Assembly (NCBI GenBank): GCA_004794655.1
Contig: SMMW01000068.1
Location: forward strand, 186,001-250,000
Direction: 5' to 3'
Source of the DNA: Marisa cornuarietis
Taxonomy: Eukaryota > Mollusca > Gastropoda > Architaenioglossa > Ampullariidae
Length of the DNA: 64,000 bases
Shown here: piece after piece, positions 53,881-64,000 of the stretch
Layout: every line of letters starts with the position of its first letter
Numbering within the stretch: the stretch's first letter is position 1
Notes under the pieces: model-generated
What the model saw: the letters and a program-made list of their open reading frames with translations, nothing else
What the model was told of the DNA's origin: nothing
The model's database searches: none
Made by a program: the position numbers and the translations under genes

Positions 53881-56617
53881 TCAGAGGTCCATTACTCTCT
53901 CGACCATCCTGTAAACAGCTGTCATCTGGAAACCGGAATGAGTTGCTGAAATCATATTAACATGCACATCAAATTTGTTCTATCGCTTCCCTCGAGTCAA
54001 GTTTATTATTCCTGTGTAGCGAAACAGGCACTTGTACTTTTGATGTCTCTTCGCTATCCGGATAGTTTGACAGTTCATGACAGTTTGACAACTGGACACA
54101 ACGAGTGATGGTGCCACGCTCCATCCCCCTTTCACTCTTGCATGAGTGTCGTCTTAAAGACCATACTGAATTATTCACGTTTTTTTTTAAAAAAAGAAAC
54201 ATCGATAGATATAAAAGCAGATATCGATAGACAGAGATCGATAGATGGCAATATTTTTATATTCTGTAAACTGCAGCGTCTCTTCACAGCCGTTTATGAA
54301 ACACCCGCTTGCAAAGTACGCGTTTTGCACCTGTAATCAACGCTATAGAACTTGTTGCTAGGTCCGCGATAAGATTTCATCGGACAATTTTAGTTTTTGT
54401 CCTCCACAATATAGAAAACAGTTTTAATGACAAAAGACAGCCTTTCATAGACTTGAAGCCATTAAACTAAATTCATAAAATCTTTCTGAAATGTACTTTT
54501 GAGAAGCAAAACCATCTCAGTGAGCAGACAACAGACTTTCATACCAACTGCCAAGTACTTTTGCTTCAGTTAAATGCTGGGAAAGGTGATTTATCTGATC
54601 ACAGAGCCGGCGCTAGGGATGGGGGTGGTGGCGAGCGAGGGGATCGCCCAAGGACCCACGGCTGATGGTGGCCCCCGCTAACAAGTTCACCGTCGGGATG
54701 AGACAGTCCGTAATTTGCTTGAAATTCTAAAAATTCCTGTCATTTTCCTTTTCAGCGGAAACAATGGACATCCAGCACTTTATTGCCCTGCTACGTATGT
54801 TGTACCGGCTTCCAAAGGCCCGCATCCCCCTAGTGCCGGCTCTGCTGATCAGATCCAAAGCGTAGTAGTTTTTCTTCGGGAGTGAAAATACTGTATATAA
54901 GGTCACAAACTGATTAAGTTGTATTTATATATAATTCCTTCTACATACCGTGATTGTAAAACAGCAGCCAGTGCGCCCTTTAGGAGTATCGACAGGCCAG
55001 TGAGATGTGGGAAGATTACAGCCCGGACGTGTCTAGTTAAACAAGTTGGTGATTAAGCGGGTCGGCCAGCTAACAGAATGGTATTCCTATTCATCAATAT
55101 GTGGTAGCCACGTGGGTATGGAACGCCTGGGTTGCTCAGAAACCTTCCCGTTCTTCTACAGGGTCTTTCTAACTATTTTACCATTGCACACCAGTCTCCC
55201 TACGACCGCGGCGGCAGCAGCTTCTGAACAGGTGGGACACAGGAGAGATGTGGCGTTTTTTGTTAAATTTCCCAAAAACTGTTTTTTTTATTTGCAATTT
55301 TGAGCTTGATGAGTTAATTAATGATACCAATGCCACGCTCTGTTTTATTTATGAGGTCCCATCGTTCATCTTGGAAGTGAGTTCACTCCACTTGAACGAA
55401 AAACAAAAGAAACAAAAAAGCAGCACGAGAAACACACAGTAGCATAGCTACAAAATACAAAAACAACTACAGCAGTACATCTACAAACTACAGAAATAAC
55501 TACAGTAGCACAGCTACAAAATCATCTACAGTAACACAGATACAAACGACAAAAAGCAACTACAGTAGCACAGTTACAAACTACAAACACCAAAAGGGTG
55601 TATGTGTGGGGTTGGGGGGGGGGGAGAACGAAGACAGGTGGGTTTTAAAGAGGAGGCTACCAGCTATTGAATGTATACACGGAAAAAGTGAGTCTTAACT
55701 CTTTGCAGTTCAGTCAAACGTGGGTAGCCAACAACTCCCGCTTACTCGGTTATTGTGCAAGAATTCTAAACCGTGAAGATTTAAGGCCAGCCTTGAAAGC
55801 TTTGAAGGTGGTCATTGTACAAAGAGGCGGGGGCAAGGCATTCTAGATGTTGGGGCCAGAGATAGGGTGGCTCCCTAAATTTGTCTCGTCTGATACGAGC
55901 CAGATGCAGGAGGTCCGTATAAGGAGAAAGTGTCGACCTACCTGCCTGGTAGAGCTTCAACATCTGAGATAAGTATTTTCTCAACACGATGACTACCCAT
56001 TTAGTCAGAACAAACGGATGTTCGTGAGATAGAGCACTGTATACATATGTTAACCTGCAGAATAAATAAGAAACTAGAAAAGGAAGATAATCTACAGGCA
56101 TTGGAAAGTTTAAGTTGGAAGAAACTTACCAAAGAGAAGTCCAGTGTATCCCCACCAATCCCAACAGCCGTTAAGGTTGGTAAGCGACGAAGTCACCTGC
56201 GGGTACAGGATGATGATGTTGTTGGCTTCCCCGACCTCGTTGTACCCAGCATGGCGCACGTAGGCGTCACCTATCCGAGACCTGTGTCACAAAATGACAC
56301 TCTTCGCATTATGTTTTTCCAGGATTAAATCACTAATAATATCTTGTATTAGTAAACAGTGTGAACTAACTTTTTATGGTTGAGTGCTGTAGGTTCTGTC
56401 TTTCATAATCACAAGCTAAGGTATGATTGCAGTATTATCTATCTCACAATCAGTTTACATGCGCTAGCTTGGTAGTTATTTTTTTAATTGAAAAATACAG
56501 TACTCACTGGCCCATCTGGCATCCATGGAATGCCACATGCAGCTTACAGGCTGTGAAAAAATTTGAAAAATACGTGTTTCAACAAGTTGCTATGATGGAA
56601 GTTTTCACAAAGTCACC

Positions 56618-56687
<70 letters not shown>

Positions 56688-58340
56688 ATTATTATTAAAA
56701 ACAGGAACATGTGATGGCGTGAATTTAGTTTCCATTTGTGCGTGCTTGCTCTTTACTTATGTATGTGTTAGCTCCTCGCCTCCATGTTGTTCTTTATGTG
56801 TATATTTATTTCTTAGTCCCTCTCCTTTATCGTTGCTAGTTTCTCACCTGTTTGCTTCCTAATTCCTCACCTGTATTTTAGTTTTTTCACCTGTACGTTT
56901 TCTAGTTCCTCACCCTTATGTGTGTTAGTTCCTAGCATACATGCTCATTTATTCACCTGTGTGTATGTTAGTTACTCACCTGAATGTTTACTAGCACAGC
57001 CAGATGGAATATACACATAGCCCTCGTCATCTACGCTGTACACCGAAGGCGATGAAAAGTAAAAGAAGTCACTTTGGTCAAATTTGATGAGCTGCAACAC
57101 GAACAAGGCACCTGCTCAGAAGTTCTGCTTACAAAACCTCTGCACCATCTTTTGACTGTTGATTGTTGCCATATCATGCTACTCGACTGAAAAAGTGAGG
57201 ATCGGACAAACGGGGGAATTTTGCATTTTTCTCAGACCCCTGCCCCCCTCCCCACACACAAGCAAACGGTCTGACTGCTTTATTTATAAGATCGCTAAGT
57301 TTATTAGTTTATGGTAGAGCCAGGTGTACTTACAGACCCGTGGGCAGTTGTTCCGTGTTTCTGTAAGAGATAAACAGAAGGAAAACTGAGAAATGACAGG
57401 CACGTAGAAATCGAAGTAGCGAAAATTGTCACAAGGTAAGATCGTCTTTTATATGTAAAATTACAACAATATGAACGATATTCTCTCTTCCTCACGCATG
57501 CGTGGTGGTGGTGGTGGTGAATAATGTAAGAACTCACCAGGTTGCCGCCGTAGATGTGGTTGAGGAGCTCGAATGCGGCGTCGTAGTTGCAGTTGTTGAG
57601 GTAGTTGTCAGAATTAAGAGCATCACACCTGCCTCCAAAGTTGGCCGTTGGCTGCGACAAGGAGTTGTGGGGGGTGGATCAGGTATCATAATTTTCGATG
57701 ATTGCAAACTTCACCGCTACTAATGGTAATCATACGACTACTGCTACTCATATGAGTACTGCTGCTCCTAAGAGACCGCTAGGTGTACTATAATTAGCTG
57801 GAGAACAAAGGCAAAGAATTGTGTTGGCTTGGGGCAGAGTATACTACTGGCGGTTCTCATTAATGCTTCATACAACACAGATGAAGGGGTGGGATCTGGT
57901 TAGTTTTCTCTCCCCTATCCACCCCCGTTAATCTCCTAGTCACAACCCTGACGATGATGCTGACGAATTCAATGGCCACTAATGGGGGATTTCTGCGGAG
58001 ATAACAAGTTACATTTCTGGGTTTTTTTTAAAGGTCGCATTTCTAGTCTGACAACGAAGCATTACTCCCAACACAGTCCACACAATGCTCGTCCTTCTTA
58101 AACTCCCCCCTTCCACTCTTGCTACTTGTCTACCCATCTTTCTCTGCAGAATCACTATATTCTCTGTTCCTGTTACTTGGTGTCTTTTTGTGTTTTCTAT
58201 CTTTGTTTTCTGTTTGTCGTCAGTATTGTTGTTTATTCTTCCGTCCCTCGTGTTCTATCCATGTAGTCCATGTCTCTTCCCTGTTTTAAGCCCTAAGAGC
58301 ATGCTCTCTACGAGTGTCAATATGCGCTATAAACATCTTC

Positions 58341-58409
<69 letters not shown>

Positions 58410-61400
58410 GGAAGCACACGATTTTAACTATATTTCTACTCTCTCTCTATCTTTCTCTGCATGTAGAAGTCCTCAAGAACACTTAAGTTTTGTAATTTGA
58501 GGGTGTGATATTTAGATTGAAGGAAACGTGAGGTGCATGTATGCAAACTTCGCAATGTTGATGAGTGCATTTATACATGTTTGAGGTTGCGTAGTGTTTA
58601 TTTTAATACCAAGGAATATGCAGCAGACTATGTTAAACACAACATCGCCATTTTGATAACTGACAGTGATTTAAGTAGCTTACTCTTGTAGAAAGAAATC
58701 ACCAGCCTGATTCTCTTTACCTACGCTTTCTAATGACATCAAAGGACAATTTTAGACACATTCAGGTGGTGTGTTCAGGTATTATGGCTGGGTTATCAAA
58801 ATGCCGTCTTCTGATGTCAGGATCATCTTTAAAATTATCCATCCCTACTCCCTTCTTTTATTTTGAAAATAAATAGTGTCTATAAATAGTGTCTATGTCC
58901 GGCGTGTAAAAGTGTAAATATATCGCTTCACTATGATCTTACTTACTCCTACTTACCATACAGTGTTCAGCTGCAATATTGAAAACGGTCTTGATGTTGT
59001 TTTGGTTGACATAATGTGCATAATATTCTCGTATTTTTTCTCCGGCAGCTAAATACGAAATAGAATTGAGCGATTTTACAAACCATTGCAATCAATTATC
59101 CAGAAAGTGTAACTGAATTTATAAAGCAAATATAATAAGATATAAAATTGCATAAATCCTGTGCATATGATTTATTTAATTAGTAGATGTCTTTAAATGT
59201 CATGCTTTTATTGCCAAGCAGTTATAATACAGAGATAATTAGGAGAACAGACAGCGCCCCTTGTACAGACCAGGTTTGACAACCGAGTCGTGTGTGCCAG
59301 CAAAAACCCAAACACGGTCGTTGCGCATGTTGCTAGTGCTGTCGATGTTGCCGACTAAAGCCCCGGAGGCGGTAACTGCTTCAAGAGAAGCGACTGAAAT
59401 GGTCGAAGGCAGCTGCATGCAGACTCCTGTGGCTGTCAAAGCGTTGCCCCCGGAACACATGAACGGGACTGTTCACAGAAGTAAATTAGCAATTAGCATG
59501 TAATTAGGCAAATTAGATGTCTGCTTGTCTGGGGGATAAGCAAGAAAAAGAAAAACCTTGCGTTGCATCACTTTTATAATTGCTTGAAGAGAAATATTTG
59601 TTAGCAGAGCGTATGTACTGTAAATGTTAATGTATTATATTTTCAGGGCTCACCTCCAGCCACAAGACCTACTCCCATCACCAGACTTGAGTGCGCTACA
59701 TGAAACTGGGTTGCCATGGCAGCACCCGATGAAATGCCAGAGACTGAAAGACTGTTTTGGTCCACATTGTACGAATCTAGAACAAAATAACAGATTCATT
59801 TTTATTCCTCTATTTGTATTCTTCTCCTCGTTTTCTTTTAAACATTACACGAACATGGCGACAGAGTCAGGGAAATGTCTTCTTAGCGTATTGTCGATAT
59901 TAAAGGTCTAGTCGGGTGGATTTTTCAAAGGGCCGGATTGAACTCAGTTCAAAATACTGCTTCCCAAAGTCTTGGTGAATAACATCCTTCCAAGATACAT
60001 GCCTGCAAATATTACCATGCCCAGAATAAGGTCTAAAACACAGACACGAAAATGTAGATGGACGCCTTTAGGTTGTCATGGGTATAACGGAGGGGAAAGT
60101 TTGGATCACATATGTGAATTCGGTCCGTGAACATTTGTGATAACATAGGTTTGACTTAGCTGTCTGCGCCGAGGATGTCTGTAGCTTGTATCTCGAAAAC
60201 AGATTTTGGAAAATAATATTTTGCACCGAACTCAGCACAGACGCTCAAGAAAAGAAAATTTGTACCCCACTAACCCTTTAAAGACTGCAAAATCTGTTAG
60301 CAAGGTCACTCGGCTTTCTCAAACATCATCATTATTATTATTCACTTCCACTACTACCACCATCACCACCAAGGTGCTTAGGTCTTCTTTTGAAAGATGT
60401 CATTGTCAAGATTGGCTCAAGTCCAGCCTGCCGTTTAAAATCCTTCAGCTCTTTAAACCAATCACAGTTCAGAAAATGCTTTAAGGACACTAGAAAGCTC
60501 ATTTAAACTGTGGCCAGATTTTCTCAGCAGTGTGGTATGAAAGAAAGGTCACCATACCACGTCACCATGGAAACTAAACTACGTACTGATATAATTTGCG
60601 ATTGCTCAGCCACTCAACAGATAAGCCTTTTGGACGATTCATGTGAAACTAATCTATAAAAGGTTAAAAAAAATTCAAGTACTTTCTCTGATAATCTAGC
60701 AAGCTTCTGACATCATAATATATAAAAATAGTTCAACATTTAGTCAGTATAATTCATTCAGTACGTGTTCAAGGTCTCTTTCAATCTCGAGACTGACTTT
60801 TCTATTAAAAAAAAATAAAAAAAAAAAATAAACAGAAACACCACGCCCACGTTATTCATAAAAAATGCAACATCACGATGTTAACCTGAACGAACTTTCC
60901 GCTATCAGGAAATTAAATTGCGCTTCTTTTTACATTCGTTTCCACAGCTGCAGGCTCCCCTGGTTACCTCGACCCCACCCCCACCCCCCACCCCCGCGCT
61001 CCCCACCCCACACAAACGAATTTATTAAAAGTATGTACCTCGTGCACACACGTTCTTGAGCGCTGCATAAAAATTTTGATCAAGGATAGAAGTGTTTCAC
61101 CATCGGGAGGAACTGGGCTACAGATCTGGTAAATAGGACAAGTCCTGATAAATCTGCTTCCGGTGGGTGGAACGCCATGTCGTGGCATAATTTTTTTATA
61201 TTATTTCTTTTGGTGCTTAAGAACTAAATGTATCGAGTCCCTAAAATTAGAAATTTTAATTAGAATTTAAACTGGTGAAACGCAAATGGTAACAGTACAT
61301 CTGTCTCAGTACTGTGATTAACTAACGATGCTCAACGATAATAACAGCAATTTCAGTACTGTGATAAACAAAAGATTATCAACGATAGCAACAGCAATTT

Positions 61401-61518
61401 CGGTACTGTGATTAACTGATAATGTTCTGTAATTATGATCATACATACCGAGACGCACGGCGCCAGAGGCAGGGACATGTAGGGCCAGTAACGTGAGCAT
61501 GAAGACAGACATGTTCAT
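53881..61518 (-). CDS. secreted poly(3-hydroxybutyrate) depolymerase-like hydrolase (10 exons)
   Basis: Extracellular enzymes of this family cleave ester bonds of polyhydroxybutyrate or similar polyesters. Exons: 61518-61449, 59776-59654, 59468-59271, 59048-58957, 57651-57538, 57360-57334, 57091-56980, 56550-56508, 56281-56130, 53945-53881. Phases agree throughout: 996 bases, 331 residues. Residues 1-19 are a signal peptide (cleavage near ASG/A). The nucleophile is Ser39 in [12 protein letters not shown], Asp125 lies in [10 protein letters not shown], and His159 in [10 protein letters not shown]. The strand with the oxyanion-type turn, [13 protein letters not shown], comes late (247-259), followed by NNIIILYPQ and [10 protein letters not shown] (298-307). 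This order is that of the circularly permuted alpha/beta hydrolase seen in fungal and bacterial PHB depolymerases. Donor 59270 (gtctgt) is weak but demanded by phase. Introns hold a LINE tail, a MITE and a (GAT)n run. The natural substrate in an animal is unknown. Confidence 0.92.
54602..54844. mobile_element. hAT-like MITE with 7-bp target-site duplication
   Basis: The element begins cagagccggcgctaggg and ends ccctagtgccggctctg: inverted repeats of 17 bases with one mismatch. It is flanked by identical ctgatca at 54595-54601 and 54845-54851. Length is 243 bp with no significant frame. It sits in the last intron of the depolymerase-like gene. Confidence 0.88.
55440..55592 (+). repeat. degenerate minisatellite
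   Basis: Repeated units of the form caactacagtagcacagcta followed by caaactaca, about 40-45 bases long and present in three to four copies with substitutions and small deletions. Confidence 0.7.
55590..56060. repeat. probable dispersed repeat (LINE 3'-region-like)
   Basis: The stretch contains ggccagccttgaaagctttg and gggcaaggcattctagatgt-like segments that resemble widespread LINE-derived repeats. The minus-strand frame across it (56101-55781) shows no domain I can name and lies in an intron of the depolymerase-like gene. Confidence 0.35.
56618..56697. repeat. (GAT)n(TAT)n microsatellite
   Basis: A pure GAT array of about 69 bases passing into ATT units, inside an intron of the depolymerase-like gene. 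It reads as poly-Met on the plus strand. Confidence 0.95.
58068..58408 (+). mobile_element. LINE 3' tail ending in (ATT)n
   Basis: Plus-strand copy of the LINE tail seen on the minus strand at 40333-40620. Shared blocks include ccacacaatgctcgtccttc, cttggtgtctttttgtgt and gcatgctctctacgagtgtc, and both end in an ATT array. Only the 3' UTR remains. It is antisense to the depolymerase-like gene whose intron it occupies. Confidence 0.85.
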
Positions 61519-61928
61519 TGTCTCCTTAGTATGTTCGAAATATGTCCTTCCACCAAGTTTTGAGCTTTATCTCTCACAGAACTAATATGCAATTGTTGTA
61601 TAAGCCATATCTCTACTCCCCGTCCCCCAAGATTTCTTCCTAACCCACTAATTTTTCCATCCACATCCAGCTGTCGTGGAAGATAAGAACTGATTATTCG
61701 TGATAGCTCGTGAATGATTTTTAAAAATTAAAAATCCATGGTCATCTACCCTTCCCCCAAGCCGAAACAGATCTTGAGGTGTTTGGCCAAATTAAAGTAG
61801 TCGGAGGTGTCGGCTTGACATGGTCCAGTCTGACGAATTAGAGAGGCTAGCACTTTGTTCACTTTGTACAGCACCAGCAACACGAAAGACTAGCATGAAA
61901 TGTATGGAGATTTTGACAGTCATAAGTG

Positions 61929-61929
<1 letters not shown>

Positions 61930-61988
<59 letters not shown>
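61930..61988. repeat. (GT)n microsatellite
   Basis: A pure GT array of about 59 bases, upstream of the depolymerase-like gene. Confidence 0.96.
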
Positions 61989-61990
<2 letters not shown>

Positions 61991-62225
61991 AGTATTTGCT
62001 CATTTTCCAGTACACCTCACTCCTCAGTTCTTGCTGTAAATATCTTTTTAAACACGCTACGCGTTTATTATTAACAATTGGTGCGAATTAATTTTTTTAA
62101 AGCTATTTAGAGAAATTTAATAGGGCCGGAAATATGATCATGCCCAGTGTATTTTTATTCTTGGGGGTAACACAATGGAGCACAGCTTGGGTAAACTGAC
62201 GCCAACAGGGCCGGTCATACATCCT

Positions 62226-62775
62226 CTAGAGATGGTGCCCTAGTAGATACCCGGTCCACTCTTTTCTTCTGCTTACTTCGGTGTCGACCACCTTCAATGC
62301 AGCCATGCAAAGCCGTCTTTTATAAGGTATCATGTCGGATGCCATGACGGAACCACTCCAGCTTCTGTCACTTGAGGTGGCGAGCAGAGACTCCTGGGGA
62401 CCTATCAACCAGGCAACTAGTCTATGGACGAAGTCCTTCGTCTCTTGCTCCCAGTAAGAGATTCGAAGGAGTCTCCTGAAGCACTTCATTTCAAACGCTT
62501 GAATCCGAGTCTGTGAGCAGGGTCCACGTCTCGCAGCCGTACATCATAATGAGAACAACAAGAGACTTGTAAAGCCTGAATCTGGTGTGGAAGCTGACAC
62601 TTGTGCTACCCCGAATTGAGGAGGTTCAGTCCTTCAAGTACCTGGGTGTGACTATTTCCAAAGACGGTAGCTGCGCGCCAGACGTACATCTGAGGATAAC
62701 GACAATGACAGCAGCGATGACCAGGCTCAACAAACCTTAGGGTAACAGAATTGTCAGCTTCCGCACCCAGTGTAT
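62226..62775 (-). mobile_element. LINE ORF2 fragment with internal inversion
   Basis: The minus strand from about 62600 down to 62226 encodes the C-terminal region of a LINE polyprotein: FRLYKSLVV, MMYGCETWTLL, then KCFRRLLRISYWEQETKDFV. The plus strand from about 62605 to 62770 encodes the part that normally comes just before it: EVQSFKYLGVTISKDGSC, then ITTMTAAMTRLNK and RIVSFRT. The 5' piece is therefore inverted relative to the 3' piece. Stops and a frame change show both are dead. Confidence 0.8.
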
Positions 62776-62779
62776 TACT

Positions 62780-63600
62780 ACCACTGCTAAAACATTGGAT
62801 AAACAAAGTGTCTTTTTTAAAAAACTTTTAATGTCAAAAACAATTTGACCGTTACATTACAGTGAATGTAATAAAAACTCATGCATCTGCTTGTCAGGAG
62901 AGTGTGTGAAAATGCACCTTCATGAGGAGCTGCAAACTATACACATATTTATGTTTGTTTACAGCAAGAGAGTAGCGTGAACTTTCTTTTCGCTGTCTTC
63001 AGTCGGATACTGAATAGCAAATATTTATCCGTGTAGACCCGCTGCTGGGAGGGGGAAATGGGTCTCAAATGACTCTTACAGTTACCATGTCTGATACGTC
63101 GACAGTTGGAGGCCAAAGGGTGACCTAATAGTGTTCCAGATCACAGCGGGGTGGGTAAGGCACTGACGATTTATTCCCATAAAAATTGTTATGGAAGCGG
63201 AAGCTGCAAAAATACGACGAGCGGTGACAGTAAAGAGGCAAACGATCCAACTGGACTTTTAACGGCTGGGGACCAAATCCGCAAAGACGTCTTCAACCAT
63301 ACGACTGCTGAAATAAATCTGGAATGACAACATTTATCTCCAGTCCAGAGTCAGTTAGTGGGCTTCCTGGTAACCCTTGTCTTTTCATATGCATACTGGA
63401 CATGGACCGTGAGAGCAGACTTGTAAATAGTCCATGGACATGAGGCGCTATGAGACTGGTCCACGCACCTGAGCCAGCTAACTCACATTCACATCACCGT
63501 AGTTTGTTTAAACCCAGACAAGGCTGTGGATACAGTTTATTTCCAGCGTACATGTATCAGTTTGCAAACTATTATAATGCAAAGAGCAGCACCGTCGACA
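62780..63600. other. nothing recognised
   Basis: No exon, repeat family or RNA gene was recognised between the LINE fragment and the terminal satellite. Confidence 0.4.
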
Positions 63601-63601
63601 C

Positions 63602-63968
63602 TGCAGGTACTGTAACAACATTATAGATACTGTAACAAGACTGCAGGTATTGTAACAACATTGCAGGTATTGTAACAACATTATAGGTACTGTAACAACA
63701 TTGCAGGTATTGTAACAACATTATAGGTACTGTAACAACATTGCAGGTATTGTAACAACATTATAGGTATTGTAACAACATTGCAGGTAATGGTACTGTA
63801 ACAACATTACATGTAATGTTACTGTAACAACATTATAGGTACTGTAACAACCTTGCAGGTAATGTTACTGTAACAACATTATAGGTACTGTAACAACATT
63901 GCAGGTACTGTAACAACATTATAGGTACTGTAACAACATTTCAGGTATTCTAACAACATTATAGGTAC
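63602..63968 (+). repeat. 20-bp satellite with alternating 40-bp dimer structure
   Basis: About 18 units of a 20-bp sequence, tgtaacaacattataggtac, alternating with a variant that has attgcag in place of attatag. Some units carry an extra aatgtt block. The array reaches nearly to the end of the window and may continue beyond. Confidence 0.93.
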
Positions 63969-64000
63969 AGTTTGCGAAAAAGAGGATAAGCTTCTGATGC

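Noticed and set aside
55781..56101. A 106-residue minus-strand frame in the last intron of the depolymerase-like gene
   Set aside because: The flanking exons join without it and the DNA resembles a dispersed repeat.
61034..61188. A minus-strand frame ([17 protein letters not shown]) with a donor, inside the first intron of the depolymerase-like gene
   Set aside because: Exon 1 joins exon 2 directly in phase to give the family sequence; including this segment would break the frame and no family match supports it.
63602..63968. CRISPR-like array
   Set aside because: The 20-bp units are directly tandem with no unique spacers; this is a satellite in a eukaryotic genome.

Overview
The window is eukaryotic, intron-rich and repeat-rich. 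Bacterial features such as operons and ribosome binding sites are absent; the genes have short GT-AG exons in long introns, among SINEs, LINE fragments, MITEs and dinucleotide microsatellites. Protein content and repeat style point to an invertebrate, most likely a lophotrochozoan and probably a mollusc. That placement is inference.

Four protein genes are well supported, plus one likely 5' exon. On the plus strand, a PTB/PID-domain protein is encoded in one uninterrupted reading frame (26070-27068), with a poly(A) signal 1.1 kb downstream and possibly a remote non-coding first exon near 20.0-20.46 kb. On the minus strand, three genes lie head to tail. The first is lunapark (12 coding exons, 43409 down to 34437, 407 aa), an ER tubule-junction protein. 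The second is a GRINA/lifeguard-type BAX-inhibitor membrane protein (10 coding exons, 51507 down to 45587, 240 aa). The third is a secreted poly(3-hydroxybutyrate) depolymerase-like hydrolase (10 exons, 61518 down to 53881, 331 aa). I joined all exons by hand; splice sites and codon phases agree throughout. A GC-rich exon on the minus strand at 4381-4798 looks like the N-terminus of a developmental regulator whose remainder lies outside the window or was not seen.

Layout: 1-4 kb, no recognised gene; 4.4-5.6 kb, GC-rich probable 5' exon and promoter; 5.6-20 kb, satellites, a LINE 3' end, a SINE split by a LINE tail, and MITEs; 20-20.5 kb, promoter-like GC-rich segment with a perfect NRF-1 palindrome; 24.5-25.9 kb, decayed Tc1/mariner transposon; 26-28.2 kb, PTB gene; 28.2-32.2 kb, a MITE, a SINE and a promoter-like DR1/TATA segment; 32.2-43.4 kb, lunapark with 3' UTR; 44.5-52.4 kb, lifeguard gene; 53.8-61.5 kb, depolymerase-like gene; 62.2-64 kb, an internally inverted LINE fragment and a 20-bp satellite.

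The genes do not form an obvious shared pathway. Lunapark and lifeguard are both membrane proteins of the ER/Golgi system, but adjacency proves nothing in an animal genome. The most unusual item is the depolymerase-like gene: its exons encode Ser, Asp and His in the order and spacing known for circularly permuted PHB depolymerases.
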